A stretch of 64,000 nucleotides of DNA from CAZAMB01 sp964501365 (GCA_964501365.1 CAZCST010000009.1:124001-188000), one strand, 5' to 3'. Positions 32,728 to 42,593 are shown, counted from the first letter of the stretch. Program-made: numbers and translations. Notes: generated from the sequence alone by a model not told the origin.

Positions 32728-33057
32728 TCAGGCGGCAGGGGCCAGCTTCTTTTTCTTTGTGATTTCGGTATTGGTCTTTCCGCGAGTCTTGCGTCCGGCG
32801 GCCTCTTCAGGTCGTTCGGTTCGCTCTTTTCGAGCGGCGGGAGCTGCCGCGGCAGCCTCCGGCTTATCTGTGTGCTCCTTGCGGACAGTGGTCTTCGGTG
32901 CCTCCGCACCGGCTTTTCGCTCTTTGCGGCCCGCATTGCCAGCTGCCACGGTGGGCGCTTCGTTGGCCGTATCCCGGGTCAGATAGAAGAAAGACCCCGC
33001 GCCCAACCCGGCTACCGCCAGTATGGCAATCAAAATTTTCTGCTTTTTTTCCACCAA
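32728..33057 (-). CDS. Small membrane-anchored Lys/Glu/Ala-rich protein
   Basis: This 109-residue protein starts at GTG 33057 with AAGGAG 7 bases ahead. One N-terminal membrane helix (ILIAILAVAGLGAGSFFYL) is followed by a highly charged, disordered tail with repeated RKER/RKEH units (GRKERKAG, VRKEHTDKP, ARKERTERP). A terminator follows. Nothing else identifies a role. The RBS and terminator support a real gene. Confidence 0.6.
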   Translation of the reverse strand: MVEKKQKILIAILAVAGLGAGSFFYLTRDTANEAPTVAAGNAGRKERKAGAEAPKTTVRKEHTDKPEAAAAAPAARKERTERPEEAAGRKTRGKTNTEITKKKKLAPAA

Positions 33058-33372
33058 ATTTCTCCTTCGGTACTACCTATATAATATGCATCGGTTGAGC
33101 CGGGTGGTCAACTTTTCCCAACCCCCTATTCAACACGAAGAACAAGTGTACCCCCTATTCTGACGGCTGGAATGGCCCTTCAGTTCCCAATTTGGACCGC
33201 TTTTTTGCCAATTTTTCGCCCCCGATGCATGGCGGGTGTAGTCGGCCATATCTCGCTGGTTAATGATGAATGGAGGGCGTCAGGCCCTATTCTGCTGTTG
33301 ATTCTCCCGCTTTGGTTGTTCGGGGCCCAGACTTCTTGACGGCTCCGCGAAAAACCCTCAGCTTTGGCGGAC
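33058..33372. other. Gene-free stretch with CCCTATTC direct repeats
   Basis: The 315 bases upstream of the aldolase gene hold no supported gene. CCCCCTATTC occurs twice (near 33123 and 33152) and CCCTATTC once more (near 33286). These could be protein-binding repeats, but no known motif is recognised. Confidence 0.3.
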
Positions 33373-35472
33373 ATGCAGAACCGATGGACCCGGCAAGGCC
33401 TTCAGGAAGCGCTCAACCAATGGGGGCCGCGCTTTGGCGACTCACTCGCAGCCCGCATCTACACGGCACGCCTAATCGGAGCGGAACCGGACCTTGTCCT
33501 GCACGGCGGCGGCAACGTGTCAGTCAAGGATACAATCCAAAATATCTTCGGTGACGAAATCGAGGCCATCCATGTCAAAGCATCAGGCGGAGATATGAGC
33601 CGTCTGGAGCCGCGCCACATTCCCGCACTGCGCCTCAAGCCCCTGCGCCGTCTTCGGTCGCTTTCCCTGATGGACGACGATGCGATGGTCAACCAGGTGC
33701 GGCTGCAGCTCGTGGAGGCCTCCGCTCCGACCCCCTCCATTGAGACACTGCTTCACGCATTCCTGCCTCACAAGTTCGTTGATCACTCACACGCGGACGC
33801 TGTGCTTACGTTGACCAACCAGGCCCGCGGTGAAATATTCATCCGCGATGCGTTGGGCGATCGGGTTGCCGTCCTCCCTTACATTCGACCCGGCTTCGCG
33901 CTGGCCAGGGCAGTGGCTGACGCCCTCGACGCCCATCCATCCATCCAGGGCGTCGTGCTGATGTTTCACGGGCTGATCACCTTCGCCAACGACGCACGCA
34001 TCTCCTACGATCACCACATTTCGCTTTGCACGGCGTGCGAACAGTTCATTGCCGACAAAACGTCAGGCCAACGGCTTGTCCGAGCCTATGAAACGGGGAA
34101 AAAGCCGGAAGTGCTCGCTTCTCGCGCGGCCCCCCTCCTGCGAGGCTTGCTGTCCGAACCGACGGGAAACGAAGACCACCCGTTCGACACGCCCCTATTG
34201 GAGTGGCGAGGGGCGGACGACGTGATTGATTTCGTCAACAGCCGGCAGGCCGCCGAACTGTGCGCCAAGGGCGCGCTCACCGGCGACCATGTGATGCACA
34301 CAAGACCGCGCCCATTATTCGTCCCCGATCCGGCATGGGACGATGAAGAATCGCTGCGAACCCAACTCCGCAGCGCGGTGGGAGAGTTTCGCAATCAATA
34401 TCGAAAATACCTCGATACCCATGGCGGAACGTCATTGGAAACTGGACTTTCGCCCCGAGTCGTCTGCCTGCCGGGAGCAGGCTTGTTTGCTGCCGGACTC
34501 ACCAAGGCAGCGGCCATGGTTACCGCGGATCTTGCCGAACACACGCTGAAGGTCAAAGCCCAGGCCGGGTTTGTAGGTGCCTATGAATCTCTTTCCGACG
34601 AACACCTGTTCGATATGGAATTCCGAACCATTCAGCGGGCCAAGCTCGCGCCTCAGGCGAGGTCGGCTCTTGCGGGACAAGTCATCGTCATCACCGGTGC
34701 GGCCGGTGCGATTGGTGCGGCAACGGCGGAATGTTGCGCAGAGGAAGGCGCTCACGTCGTCCTGACGGACATTGATGAGCCGCGCTTGCAGCGCGTCGTG
34801 GAGTACCTCAACGAGCGACTGGGAAACGGCAGGGCCGCGGGAGTGCCGATGGATGTCACCGACGAGACGTCCGTCCGAAATGCCTTTGAGCGAATCTCGC
34901 TTCTGTACGGCGGAGTGGACACACTGGTTCCCAATGCGGGCGTCGCTCACGTGGCTCCGTTGGACGAGCTGGAGCTGGCCGACTTTCGACGCGTGATGGA
35001 AGTCAACGCCGTGGGATATTTTCTTTTCATGCGTGAAGGGATTCGCATGATGAAGCGTCAGGAGACGGGCGGGCAGATTGTGGTAATTGCGAGCAAAAAC
35101 GTTTTTGCGCCGGGCAAGGACTTCGCGGCCTACAGTGCGTCAAAGGCGGCGGCCCACCAGCTTGGCAAGGTCGCCGCGATCGAACTCGCTCCGTTTGGAA
35201 TTCGAGTCAACATGATCAATCCTGATGCGGTTTTCGGCGATGCCACGATCTCATCGGGCCTGTGGGACGCGATCGCCTCGAATCGTGCCAAGAGTCGCAA
35301 CATCTCCGTCGAGCAACTGCCGGAGTTTTATCGCCAGCGCAATCTGCTCAAGGCCCGCGTTCACGCCCGGCACGTCGCCCGCGCCGTCGTATTCTTCGCC
35401 TCGGGCCAGACACCCACGACGGGCGCAACCCTGCCGGTGGACGGCGGCATCCTTGAAGCCTTCCCGCGATAA
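33373..35472 (+). CDS. Bifunctional class II aldolase / short-chain dehydrogenase (RhaD-like fusion)
   Basis: This 699-residue protein starts at ATG 33373. The N-terminal half is a class II aldolase/adducin domain: LVLHGGGNVSVKD, HVKASGGDMS, a zinc motif in VDHSHADAVL, and VVLMFHGLITFANDA. The C-terminal ~260 residues are an SDR: ITGAAGAIGAAT, VPNAGVAHV, catalytic YSASKAAAHQLGK, and INPDAVFG. This is the architecture of the YuxG/RhaD-like bifunctional rhamnulose-1-phosphate aldolase/lactaldehyde dehydrogenase. It works in deoxyhexose breakdown. It stands alone here, without other rhamnose genes. Confidence 0.88.
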   Translation: MQNRWTRQGLQEALNQWGPRFGDSLAARIYTARLIGAEPDLVLHGGGNVSVKDTIQNIFGDEIEAIHVKASGGDMSRLEPRHIPALRLKPLRRLRSLSLMDDDAMVNQVRLQLVEASAPTPSIETLLHAFLPHKFVDHSHADAVLTLTNQARGEIFIRDALGDRVAVLPYIRPGFALARAVADALDAHPSIQGVVLMFHGLITFANDARISYDHHISLCTACEQFIADKTSGQRLVRAYETGKKPEVLASRAAPLLRGLLSEPTGNEDHPFDTPLLEWRGADDVIDFVNSRQAAELCAKGALTGDHVMHTRPRPLFVPDPAWDDEESLRTQLRSAVGEFRNQYRKYLDTHGGTSLETGLSPRVVCLPGAGLFAAGLTKAAAMVTADLAEHTLKVKAQAGFVGAYESLSDEHLFDMEFRTIQRAKLAPQARSALAGQVIVITGAAGAIGAATAECCAEEGAHVVLTDIDEPRLQRVVEYLNERLGNGRAAGVPMDVTDETSVRNAFERISLLYGGVDTLVPNAGVAHVAPLDELELADFRRVMEVNAVGYFLFMREGIRMMKRQETGGQIVVIASKNVFAPGKDFAAYSASKAAAHQLGKVAAIELAPFGIRVNMINPDAVFGDATISSGLWDAIASNRAKSRNISVEQLPEFYRQRNLLKARVHARHVARAVVFFASGQTPTTGATLPVDGGILEAFPR

Positions 35473-35502
35473 TTTGCCACGCTGTCTTGTTGCCTCATTG
35501 CA

Positions 35503-35544
35503 GAAAAACGCCCCGATCTGCGTTTTGCAAATCGGGGCGTTTTT
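35503..35544. terminator. Bidirectional terminator
   Basis: ACGCCCCGAT (35508-35517) and ATCGGGGCGT (35531-35540) pair perfectly over 10 bases. AAAAA precedes and TTTTT follows, so it can end the aldolase transcript and, on the other strand, that of the Cys-rich protein gene. Confidence 0.88.
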
Positions 35545-35574
35545 GAACTTTGAATTTTGAATTTTGAACTTGCC

Positions 35575-38202
35575 TTACGGACAGGTTCCCGGTCCGGTCG
35601 GACGCGGCGTCCCGTTCCAGACGATGAACCCGTTTGCTCCATTGAGCATGTCAATCTCCGTAATGATGTCCGCAGGCAGGCAAACGCCGCTGCGGTCCAG
35701 GTCACACTGCCAGAGTGACAGCGGTGGAACCCGAATGCCGTTGAGATGATCAATCAAATGTAGAATGTCGGCCGGAGATGCCGTCGAGTCTGAATTGATG
35801 TTGGCCGGGTGCGAGCGGAAACATCCGACGCTGGCGGCGCCGGCTGTCGGAGTGTACTTGATGGAGCTACCGGCACCGGCCGTGATCGCACGGAAGAGTG
35901 TGACGGTATAGGTTCCCGGCGGGTTTTCGACGACCGAACTGACGGTATTGGGTGAGCCAAACGTCGCTGTTTCCTGCACGGACCAGCACGAGTTCTGAGC
36001 GCCCACCGGACCCGTGACCGTAAACACCTTGAATCCCTCCCGCAGGTTGGGATTTCCCGGAGAATGCGGACGGCGGGCATCGACGGCCAGATTCGGCGGA
36101 TTGACGAACGTGATCGTTCCGGACGGACAGGGCGATGCAGCGCCGCACAAACTCGCGCACAATGCGTGCGCACCGCAACCGGGCACAAACCCGTTGTTGG
36201 CACAATTATCATCCCATTCCGTGTCGCAACAGAACGGATCGCAGGCACAAACAGATTCGCAGCAAGTGGCATCGTTGCATCCCGGTTGATTTGCGGCGTG
36301 AGCCGTGCAGCAACTTCCGGAATTCGGATTTCCACACAGAGATTCGCAACCGCACAGGTCGGCAGCACCGCAACCGGAATCTCCCAGTCCGTGGGCGGCG
36401 CAATCAGCATCCCACTCCGTAGTGCAACAGAACGGATCACAGGCACAAACCAGTTCGCAACATGCCTCGTCGCCGCAGCCGGCGGTCGTATTGGCGCTGC
36501 CCGAGCAGCAACTGGTGTTGCTGGACGAAGCTCCACATGCCGCGTTGTCCGGCGCACCGCATGTGATCGCAACGCCGATCACTCCACCGGAGGCCTCCGG
36601 GAACGATCCGACGCGAATCAGGAATTGCTGATTGTTGGTGGCCGAGAAGACCAGCATGGACTGCAGGCCCGCTTCGCCGCAAAGGTCATCGTTGCAGGCC
36701 AGCGGATTACTGGCCGCCGTTGGGCATGCCGTCCCGCTGTACACCGCAACCTTGGAGTCCACCGTCGTCGTGTTGCACGTGCGAACGACAACGCTTCCGG
36801 TGCACGTGGAAGTCCATTTGAACCAGGCGTCGCGTCCGATTTGCGTCTGGCCGGATGACAGGCAGGCCTGGTGGGCGGGTCCGTCCTGCGTCGCCGAGGC
36901 GGTATCGACGGTAAAGGTTCCCTGCCCGCCGATGGGTGTGGCGTTGGCGCAATTATCGTTGGGCGGCGGTGCGGGAAGACATCCCGTGCCCTCCGGCACA
37001 ATGGCGAGGTTGATGCAGAATGCCATGTCGCCGACGATCACGTCGCTAAGAGTGTATCCATTGGGAAGGTTTCCGTCGGCTCCGTCCTGCATGGCACGCC
37101 CGTCGCCCGAAAGACCAAGCTCCCAAAACCAGGTGCACCCCGTAAGTTCATTGGTGATTTCAACCCAGTAACAATCGCCGCCTACAACCGCCACGTTATC
37201 GTGTGTTGCATGGAATTCGTATTCCGGTGCGACATTGTTGATAAGCAATCCGGTGGAGTAGGGCTGCTCAACCGTGAGCGTACCGGCCTGCTGGGAAAAC
37301 GTCGCAAGCAGCGTTCCGGGCAACCCGTTCACTTCGGTGAAGTACCGAACGCGGAACGAATCCGTGGACGACGCCTCGCAGTTTTGGTTGTTGTTGTTCA
37401 GATAGGCGCCCCACCAGCAGAGGCTGTTGATGTTTCCGCTTTGGGTCGGCGTAAAGCCGTCGGCCGCAACGAAGCCGGTCTTGTTGCTGTTGATCGCGTC
37501 GGTCTGATCCTGCGTCTGACAGTGCGAGGCAGGCTCATTGCAGGGCGGCTCGAGCTCGCAACTAATCAGGAAGTTGCCGGTGCCTCCCGCTGTTCCGGGA
37601 AATGCTCCCAGCCGAATCATGTACTGCTGTCCGGGGACAGCGTCAAAAAACAACCGCGTCTGCGTTTCGCACTCATCGTCGCGGCAATTCAACAAGTTGA
37701 CATCGTTGGTCGGGCACCCGCAGCCGTTGTAGACCGCGATTCGCGTGTCGATCGAAGTTCGACCACAAGTGGAAATGGAATACGTGCCGGCGCAAACCTG
37801 GGCCGGGGCCGTCCAGCAGAACCAGACGTCCTTTTCCAGTTGCGACTGATCATTGGGGAAAAAGTGACAGTCGGCGTGAGCCGGACCATCCTGGGTGGCG
37901 GTGGTGTTATCGAAGTTGAAGACACCGGTGCCCGAGATGGCTTCCGGCGATTGGCAGGAATCGCTACCGACGGTGGCGACGCCGCCCGAGGAATCCGACA
38001 CGGGGGCGATACTCAGCCCGGGCCCCGCGACATGGGTGGAAGAAACTCGATCGGCGGAGGCCAGATCGGCCGTCGCTGCAGTTGCATTCTGCGATGGTCG
38101 CACCGGTTTGAATCCGGCCTTCGGTGACCCGGCCCAAACGACATGACCGGACACTGCCGTCGCCAGAACAACACCCCACACAGGCCAGGTTCGATTGTGC
38201 AT
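35575..38202 (-). CDS. Large secreted Cys-rich protein with dockerin-like end
   Basis: This 875-residue protein starts at ATG 38202 after GAGGGG. The signal segment is VWGVVLATAVSGHVVWA. Two related ~150-residue beta domains (SDSCQSPEAISGTGVFNFDNTTATQDGPAH and PNDNCANATPIGGQGTFTVDTASATQDGPAH) each end in a cluster of FLISC/VAITC strands. Then come two ~45-residue Cys repeats (ACCELVCACDPFCCTTEWD, TCCESVCACDPFCCDTEWD). The C-terminus NINSDSTASPADILHLIDHLNG...CDLDRSGVCLPADIITEID is a two-EF-hand dockerin-like module. Such proteins are typical of planctomycetes. It is probably surface-exposed and disulphide-stabilised. Confidence 0.8.
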   Translation of the reverse strand: MHNRTWPVWGVVLATAVSGHVVWAGSPKAGFKPVRPSQNATAATADLASADRVSSTHVAGPGLSIAPVSDSSGGVATVGSDSCQSPEAISGTGVFNFDNTTATQDGPAHADCHFFPNDQSQLEKDVWFCWTAPAQVCAGTYSISTCGRTSIDTRIAVYNGCGCPTNDVNLLNCRDDECETQTRLFFDAVPGQQYMIRLGAFPGTAGGTGNFLISCELEPPCNEPASHCQTQDQTDAINSNKTGFVAADGFTPTQSGNINSLCWWGAYLNNNNQNCEASSTDSFRVRYFTEVNGLPGTLLATFSQQAGTLTVEQPYSTGLLINNVAPEYEFHATHDNVAVVGGDCYWVEITNELTGCTWFWELGLSGDGRAMQDGADGNLPNGYTLSDVIVGDMAFCINLAIVPEGTGCLPAPPPNDNCANATPIGGQGTFTVDTASATQDGPAHQACLSSGQTQIGRDAWFKWTSTCTGSVVVRTCNTTTVDSKVAVYSGTACPTAASNPLACNDDLCGEAGLQSMLVFSATNNQQFLIRVGSFPEASGGVIGVAITCGAPDNAACGASSSNTSCCSGSANTTAGCGDEACCELVCACDPFCCTTEWDADCAAHGLGDSGCGAADLCGCESLCGNPNSGSCCTAHAANQPGCNDATCCESVCACDPFCCDTEWDDNCANNGFVPGCGAHALCASLCGAASPCPSGTITFVNPPNLAVDARRPHSPGNPNLREGFKVFTVTGPVGAQNSCWSVQETATFGSPNTVSSVVENPPGTYTVTLFRAITAGAGSSIKYTPTAGAASVGCFRSHPANINSDSTASPADILHLIDHLNGIRVPPLSLWQCDLDRSGVCLPADIITEIDMLNGANGFIVWNGTPRPTGPGTCP

Positions 38203-38471
38203 GATTCCCCTCTTCAACGTGACTTGAGGCATTGAAAGTTTCTCCCCCGAAAAATACCACTCATCGCCTGACTTTGGCGTCCGTTCGGCCAGTCCGCCTC
38301 CAGTACAGAATGCATCACGCATTTTCAATGGAGACGGGAGGCCCTTCAAATTTGCAAAAATGGTGATCCCCCACGCTAACTTTAGGCGGATGAACCAGTC
38401 CGCTCAAGGTCTCATACGGATTTCTTCCGTTGCACCCAAGACCCCTTTTATTGGAATTTCACACCCATGAA

Positions 38472-38498
38472 TAAAAACGGCCCGATCGAAATCGGGCC
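38472..38498 (-). terminator. Terminator of the PEP-CTERM gene
   Basis: On the minus strand GGCCCGAT-TTCG-ATCGGGCC is a perfect 8-pair stem with a UUCG tetraloop, followed by GTTTTTATT. It stands 35 bases after the stop codon. Confidence 0.88.
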
Positions 38499-38532
38499 GC
38501 AAAATCGGAATTTGATAGAGCTTACAAGCCGC

Positions 38533-39162
38533 CTAGGAGGCGCTCTGCGAACGGCGACGCAGAGCCGCCAAACCGCCTACGCCCAGCAGAAGCAGCGAGG
38601 CGGGCTCAGGAACATAGGTGCCACGAAGCGTGTAGGATTCCAAACTTCCCGCATCGCCCGTCGAGTCGTCGATGATCACCAGTTCCCAAGCGTCTGTTCC
38701 ACCGCTGTTACCGATGTACTTGTTCATACCGCCAGCAGTATCTTCCGTCGCGTAGGTGGTGTTATTGACCAAGCCAAAGGCATCGCCGGGCAACGCAGAA
38801 CCCGAATCGTTGAATACCAGGTTGAAGTTGACGATTCCGACGCTATCTCCCTTGTCAGTCATGACTTCCACAGTCTCGCCGAAAGGAGAAATAAGATAAA
38901 TATCCAAGTCTTCCGGGTGCGTATGCGACAACCCCGTCAGCACCAGTTCGATGCTCTGGATGTTGGGCACGCCACCCGCCGGCGATCCGTCGGAGCCATT
39001 CATAAACAACGGAAAATTCGCAAAGCCTTGCGTTCCGGTGCTGGGAATCTGTGGAATGCTCCCCCCAGGTGCCGTGTAGCTGAAATCAAGAGCCTGAACG
39101 GCAGGCGACACTGTCGCCGCCAAGAGGCCCAAACCAACCGCGATTAGTGATTTATGCTTCAT
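38533..39162 (-). CDS. PEP-CTERM protein with proprotein-convertase P-like domain
   Basis: This 209-residue protein starts at ATG 39162 behind GGAGG. It has a signal peptide (GLLAATVSPAVQA|L). The middle NIQSIELVLTGLSHTHPEDLDIYLISPFGETVEVMTDKGD and AWELVIIDDSTGDAGSLESYTLRGT match the P-domain (beta-jelly-roll) found next to subtilisin-like convertases. The end VPEPASLLLLGVGGLAALRRR is a canonical PEP-CTERM exosortase signal. It is thus exported, cleaved and possibly glycosylated for display. Confidence 0.88.
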   Translation of the reverse strand: MKHKSLIAVGLGLLAATVSPAVQALDFSYTAPGGSIPQIPSTGTQGFANFPLFMNGSDGSPAGGVPNIQSIELVLTGLSHTHPEDLDIYLISPFGETVEVMTDKGDSVGIVNFNLVFNDSGSALPGDAFGLVNNTTYATEDTAGGMNKYIGNSGGTDAWELVIIDDSTGDAGSLESYTLRGTYVPEPASLLLLGVGGLAALRRRSQSAS

Positions 39163-39474
39163 AGACTTCCAACCTCCCCACAGGCTGACTCTTTGGACAA
39201 TCGCTTTCTGTGCTAAGGCAAACGCTACGCGCTCCCCCCCAGCATCGGGCTCCAGCGCAGGAACTCCGACTGTGCAAATTATAGAAGGGGGGGCGCTTTT
39301 GTTCAAGTGGTCAAGGTTGTTTGGGAGAAAAAAACACAGCCTTTCGCTTGTCGGTTTGGAGGAATAGGAAGATAATGCAAGCTGAGGAACGATAAGGACC
39401 TATAATAGCCATTATCTGATTCGGAAACTCAATTTTGCTTTACCGAACCTCGTTTGCAGACCTATAACCTCGAA
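39163..39474. other. Gene-free divergent promoter region
   Basis: The 312 bases between the PEP-CTERM and DUF58 genes hold two TATAAT-like boxes on the plus strand: TATAAT at 39401-39406, and TATAAC at 39463-39468 ending 6 bases before the DUF58 ATG. No gene is supported. Confidence 0.4.
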
Positions 39475-40365
39475 ATGGCAGAGCAGAAAAAAATTTTTCT
39501 CAGTGCGGAGTTTTTGGCCCGAATCGACCAACTTGCATTGAACAGCCGGAAGATCTTTGCCGGAAAGATGCGCGGCGACCGCCTCACCAAACGTCGAGGC
39601 CAGTCCGCCGAGTTCGCGGACTTCCGCAACTACGTCGTCGGCGACGACCTCCGATTCCTCGATTGGAACATCTACGCCCGGCTCGAAAAGCTCTTCATCA
39701 AACTCTTTCTCCAGGAAGAGGACCTTCACGTCAGCATCGTTATTGATATCTCAAAGAGCATGGAGTGGGGTTCGCCGGACAAGGGCCTATATACGCGCCA
39801 AGTCGCCGCCGCCCTGGCCTACATCGGACTCATCAATTTCGATCGCGTCAGCCTCTACACCTATTCGGACGGCCTGCAATATGAGCTGGCCGGAATTCGC
39901 GGCCGGCGATGGATGTTCAAGGTGATCGAATTCCTGAGCGAAGTCGAGTACGCCGGCGCGGGCGATCTGGCCAAGACCGGTAAGCAATTCGCCACGCGCC
40001 ATCCGCAACCGGGCATCGTCGTGCTGCTCAGCGACTTCCTCGACAAGGGCGGCGTCGAGCCGGGCCTGCGTTATCTACTCGGACGCAACTACGACTTGTA
40101 TGCGGTGCAGACTCTGAGCCCTGAGGAAATCGATCCGCCGCTGATGGGCGACTTGCGCCTTACGGATGTCGAAGACGATGACATGGCCGAAGTCACCGTC
40201 TCGCGCGCCCTGCTCGAAAAATATCGCCAGACGCTGCAAGCCTACTGTCAGTCCATTAAAGAGTATTGCTCCCGTCGCGGCGTCAACTACATGTTCACCA
40301 GCACGCAGGTCCCCTTCGACCAGATTGTGCTTTCCTATTTCCGGACTCGCGGACTGGTGGCGTAG
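39475..40365 (+). CDS. DUF58 (von Willebrand A-like) domain protein
   Basis: This 296-residue protein starts at ATG 39475. GQSAEFADFRNYVVGDDLRFLDWNIYARLEKLFIKLFLQEED is the DUF58 signature. It is followed by VSIVIDISKSMEWG, a MIDAS-like D-x-S-x-S motif of vWA domains, and a second strand IVVLLSDFLDKGG. DUF58 proteins commonly work with MoxR AAA ATPases and vWA/BatA proteins in assembling protein complexes. None of those partners lies adjacent. The mRNA may be leaderless. Confidence 0.87.
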   Translation: MAEQKKIFLSAEFLARIDQLALNSRKIFAGKMRGDRLTKRRGQSAEFADFRNYVVGDDLRFLDWNIYARLEKLFIKLFLQEEDLHVSIVIDISKSMEWGSPDKGLYTRQVAAALAYIGLINFDRVSLYTYSDGLQYELAGIRGRRWMFKVIEFLSEVEYAGAGDLAKTGKQFATRHPQPGIVVLLSDFLDKGGVEPGLRYLLGRNYDLYAVQTLSPEEIDPPLMGDLRLTDVEDDDMAEVTVSRALLEKYRQTLQAYCQSIKEYCSRRGVNYMFTSTQVPFDQIVLSYFRTRGLVA

Positions 40366-40376
40366 TCGCCGCGACA

Positions 40377-41642
40377 TCAATTCCAGTTGAGAATTCTTGG
40401 GATGGTTCGTTCTTCCGACACCAGGATGACCGCCCGATTGCCGTCGGTGAAATACGGATCCCCGGTGAGGTTGCGGCGGGGAGCATCCTTCGTACAGGGA
40501 CCGACTCCCGGAACATATCCCCCTGCTTCGATTCGCCCGGCCTCAAACAGATCTTCCATGACATAGTCGCGGGCCTCATCCACGTCAGGATCAATCCTGT
40601 GTGTTGTGAGATTCCATGTTTTCCATGTAAATCGGACGCCAATATCGCGGCTGACCTGTCCCACCCAAACCGCATGGCCTTCGAATCGCAGCGGCGTGCT
40701 CCACAGACGCAGGTGGAGTCGCTCATTGATCGAATCGCGAACCCGTTGCAAAGCAAAATCCTGCGATCGCTGAAATAGATACAAGGCGCTCACCGGGCTG
40801 TAGCGATATTCCGATCCGAGGAGAAACGACTTGAGGGTCCGCCAGCACGATCCCATCGTGATAACTTCCGTCTGATCCCAGCGCGAAGCAAAGACACCAA
40901 TCACCGACGAAAATTCCCCAATGATGACCAGATTCACCGGATCACCCGTGCGGCGCCCTCGCGTATCACTGGTCGTGGCCGGCATTTCCGAAAGCCGGGT
41001 CCTCAGCGTTTCAAGATCGCAGTCCACCGGCTCCGCACCATCCTGCGATTTCTGGAGAGAAGACTGGTAATCGAGTTCGGGGCCGGGCACTTCGAACGAG
41101 AACGGATATTCTTTGATTTCCTTGTTGACGACCAGCGCGACGTCAACCAATTTTGTGCCGAAATCCACCGGAGTAAAGACGATCCCCTCGGCAACCATAT
41201 TGGGCGCAATGTTCTTCAAAGGAAATCCGAGTTTCTGGAAACATTCGTCCATTCGATGATTCGCCCGGCGAACCGCGAAGAGTTTGAACGGCAGTGCCAG
41301 CAGCACCAACGGAAGCAGCAACCAGACCAGAAGCCCGAACGCGACGAGTCGCTTCAGAATGGAGAAATGGCAGACTCCGGCGGCCTCGCGTGTCGTGTAA
41401 TAGTCTCGGGCGATTTTTGTCATGAGTAATCGAGCGGGCGACCCCGACCGATTGGCCACCCGAACCCACACGGCCTGTATGCCCCGGTTTGATAGCGGAA
41501 CGCCAAATACGACCCTGCACTCGGAAGGCGTGAGTACCGCGACGGCGACCTCGGCATGTTCATCAGCCTGTGTCTGAGCCCGCTCCAGATACGGGCGTTC
41601 GCCCGGTTGCGGTTGATAATGGAGCCTCAAAAGCGAAATCAT
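40377..41642 (-). CDS. LssY C-terminal domain-like protein
   Basis: This 421-residue protein starts at ATG 41642 (a TTG two codons earlier is less likely). One strong membrane segment lies at about residues 105-130 (LVAFGLLVWLLLPLVLLALPF). The C-terminal half NLVIIGEFSSVIGVFASRWDQTEV, SPVSALYLFQRSQDFALQRV, HLRLWSTPLRFEGHAVWVGQVSRDIG follows the LssY_C domain pattern (PF14067-like). The N-terminal ~90 residues are novel to me. LssY-related proteins are linked to lipid phosphatase families, though activity of the C-domain is unknown. Converges with the DUF58 gene, 11 bases apart. Confidence 0.75.
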   Translation of the reverse strand: MISLLRLHYQPQPGERPYLERAQTQADEHAEVAVAVLTPSECRVVFGVPLSNRGIQAVWVRVANRSGSPARLLMTKIARDYYTTREAAGVCHFSILKRLVAFGLLVWLLLPLVLLALPFKLFAVRRANHRMDECFQKLGFPLKNIAPNMVAEGIVFTPVDFGTKLVDVALVVNKEIKEYPFSFEVPGPELDYQSSLQKSQDGAEPVDCDLETLRTRLSEMPATTSDTRGRRTGDPVNLVIIGEFSSVIGVFASRWDQTEVITMGSCWRTLKSFLLGSEYRYSPVSALYLFQRSQDFALQRVRDSINERLHLRLWSTPLRFEGHAVWVGQVSRDIGVRFTWKTWNLTTHRIDPDVDEARDYVMEDLFEAGRIEAGGYVPGVGPCTKDAPRRNLTGDPYFTDGNRAVILVSEERTIPRILNWN

Positions 41643-41739
41643 GGGCAAATCACCGGCAAAGAAAGACGGGCGAACATGGTGCCCATGTAGTATAATTCTG
41701 TAGCGATCTTACGCCATGCCAAATATCCGGGGGACAAGG

Positions 41740-42579
41740 ATGAGGAGGGGTCTCTTAGCTTTCAGCTTATTGGTGGGCGCAACCTCCGCCCCGGCGCGTG
41801 CTCAGATTTTCAAATCGGAGTTCTTTGCTGAACCCGTTTCTGAAGGTTGGGAATCGATCACGCAGTATTGCGAGCCGGAACTTTGGAACGATATGGGATG
41901 GTATCATCAGCAGCTTGACCTCGACGCCTGCCCTCCAGGACCCCAGGGAGGACACGACTCTTACCGCCGCTCCCTACAACCTCTCAATGGCTCGTCTAAA
42001 TTCTTCGCGGAGTTTCGTGTTCAGACGGATGGGGACAGGTCCGAGATCCCCTATGGTGCTCCCGCTTTGCTCGCTATGGGTAACAATGCTGGCGTGAACT
42101 ATCATATCACCGTCGCTGGCGACCTTGTCAAATTTGCCGTTCAGCTCGATCCTATATGGTTCATTGAGATCGAGCAGGAGGTGCCGCACACATATCGTAT
42201 CGAGTTGCATCCATCCCGCTGGTCGTTCTATATCGACGATGAGTTGATCGATCAAGGAACTCCCAGAGGGCCGTTCCCCGCTTATGAGTCGGTGATAGCA
42301 TGGCAAGGAAGCTCACAGTACCTGCCGTGTGAAAATGCCTGGGATTACATCCGCTACGGCGTGACACCGAACGACGCCAGCGGCGACTTCGACAGCGATG
42401 CGGCCGTCACGCTGTCGGACTTTTATTTCGTGGAGGAATGTCTCACCAACCAGCGCCCCGGCATCAACGGCGGCCCGGAGATGGACGCCGGCCCCGGCTG
42501 CCGCTTCGCCGACTTCGATGCCGATGGTGACGTGGACCTCCTCGACTTCGCCGAATTCCAAAACCTGTTCTCTCCTTGA
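41740..42579 (+). CDS. Secreted protein with dockerin-like EF hands
   Basis: This 279-residue protein is taken to start at ATG 41740, behind GGGGGACAAGG; an ATG at 41716 is possible. A TATAAT (41691-41696) lies upstream. It has a signal peptide (LAFSLLVGATSAPARA|Q), then a ~180-residue beta-rich domain that resembles a concanavalin-type lectin/glucanase fold (FAEFRVQTDGDRSEIPYG, WSFYIDDELIDQG). The end GDFDSDAAVTLSDFYFVEECL and FADFDADGDVDLLDFAEFQNLF carry two Asp-rich calcium loops, the dockerin-like module. Confidence 0.75.
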   Translation: MRRGLLAFSLLVGATSAPARAQIFKSEFFAEPVSEGWESITQYCEPELWNDMGWYHQQLDLDACPPGPQGGHDSYRRSLQPLNGSSKFFAEFRVQTDGDRSEIPYGAPALLAMGNNAGVNYHITVAGDLVKFAVQLDPIWFIEIEQEVPHTYRIELHPSRWSFYIDDELIDQGTPRGPFPAYESVIAWQGSSQYLPCENAWDYIRYGVTPNDASGDFDSDAAVTLSDFYFVEECLTNQRPGINGGPEMDAGPGCRFADFDADGDVDLLDFAEFQNLFSP

Positions 42580-42593
42580 TTCGGATTTGTCTG

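Noticed and set aside
36064..38127. Long plus-strand open frames (up to 418 codons) opposite the Cys-rich protein
   Set aside because: They are antisense to a gene with signal peptide, repeats and dockerin end. Their translations are Arg/Ala-rich with no motif or ribosome site.
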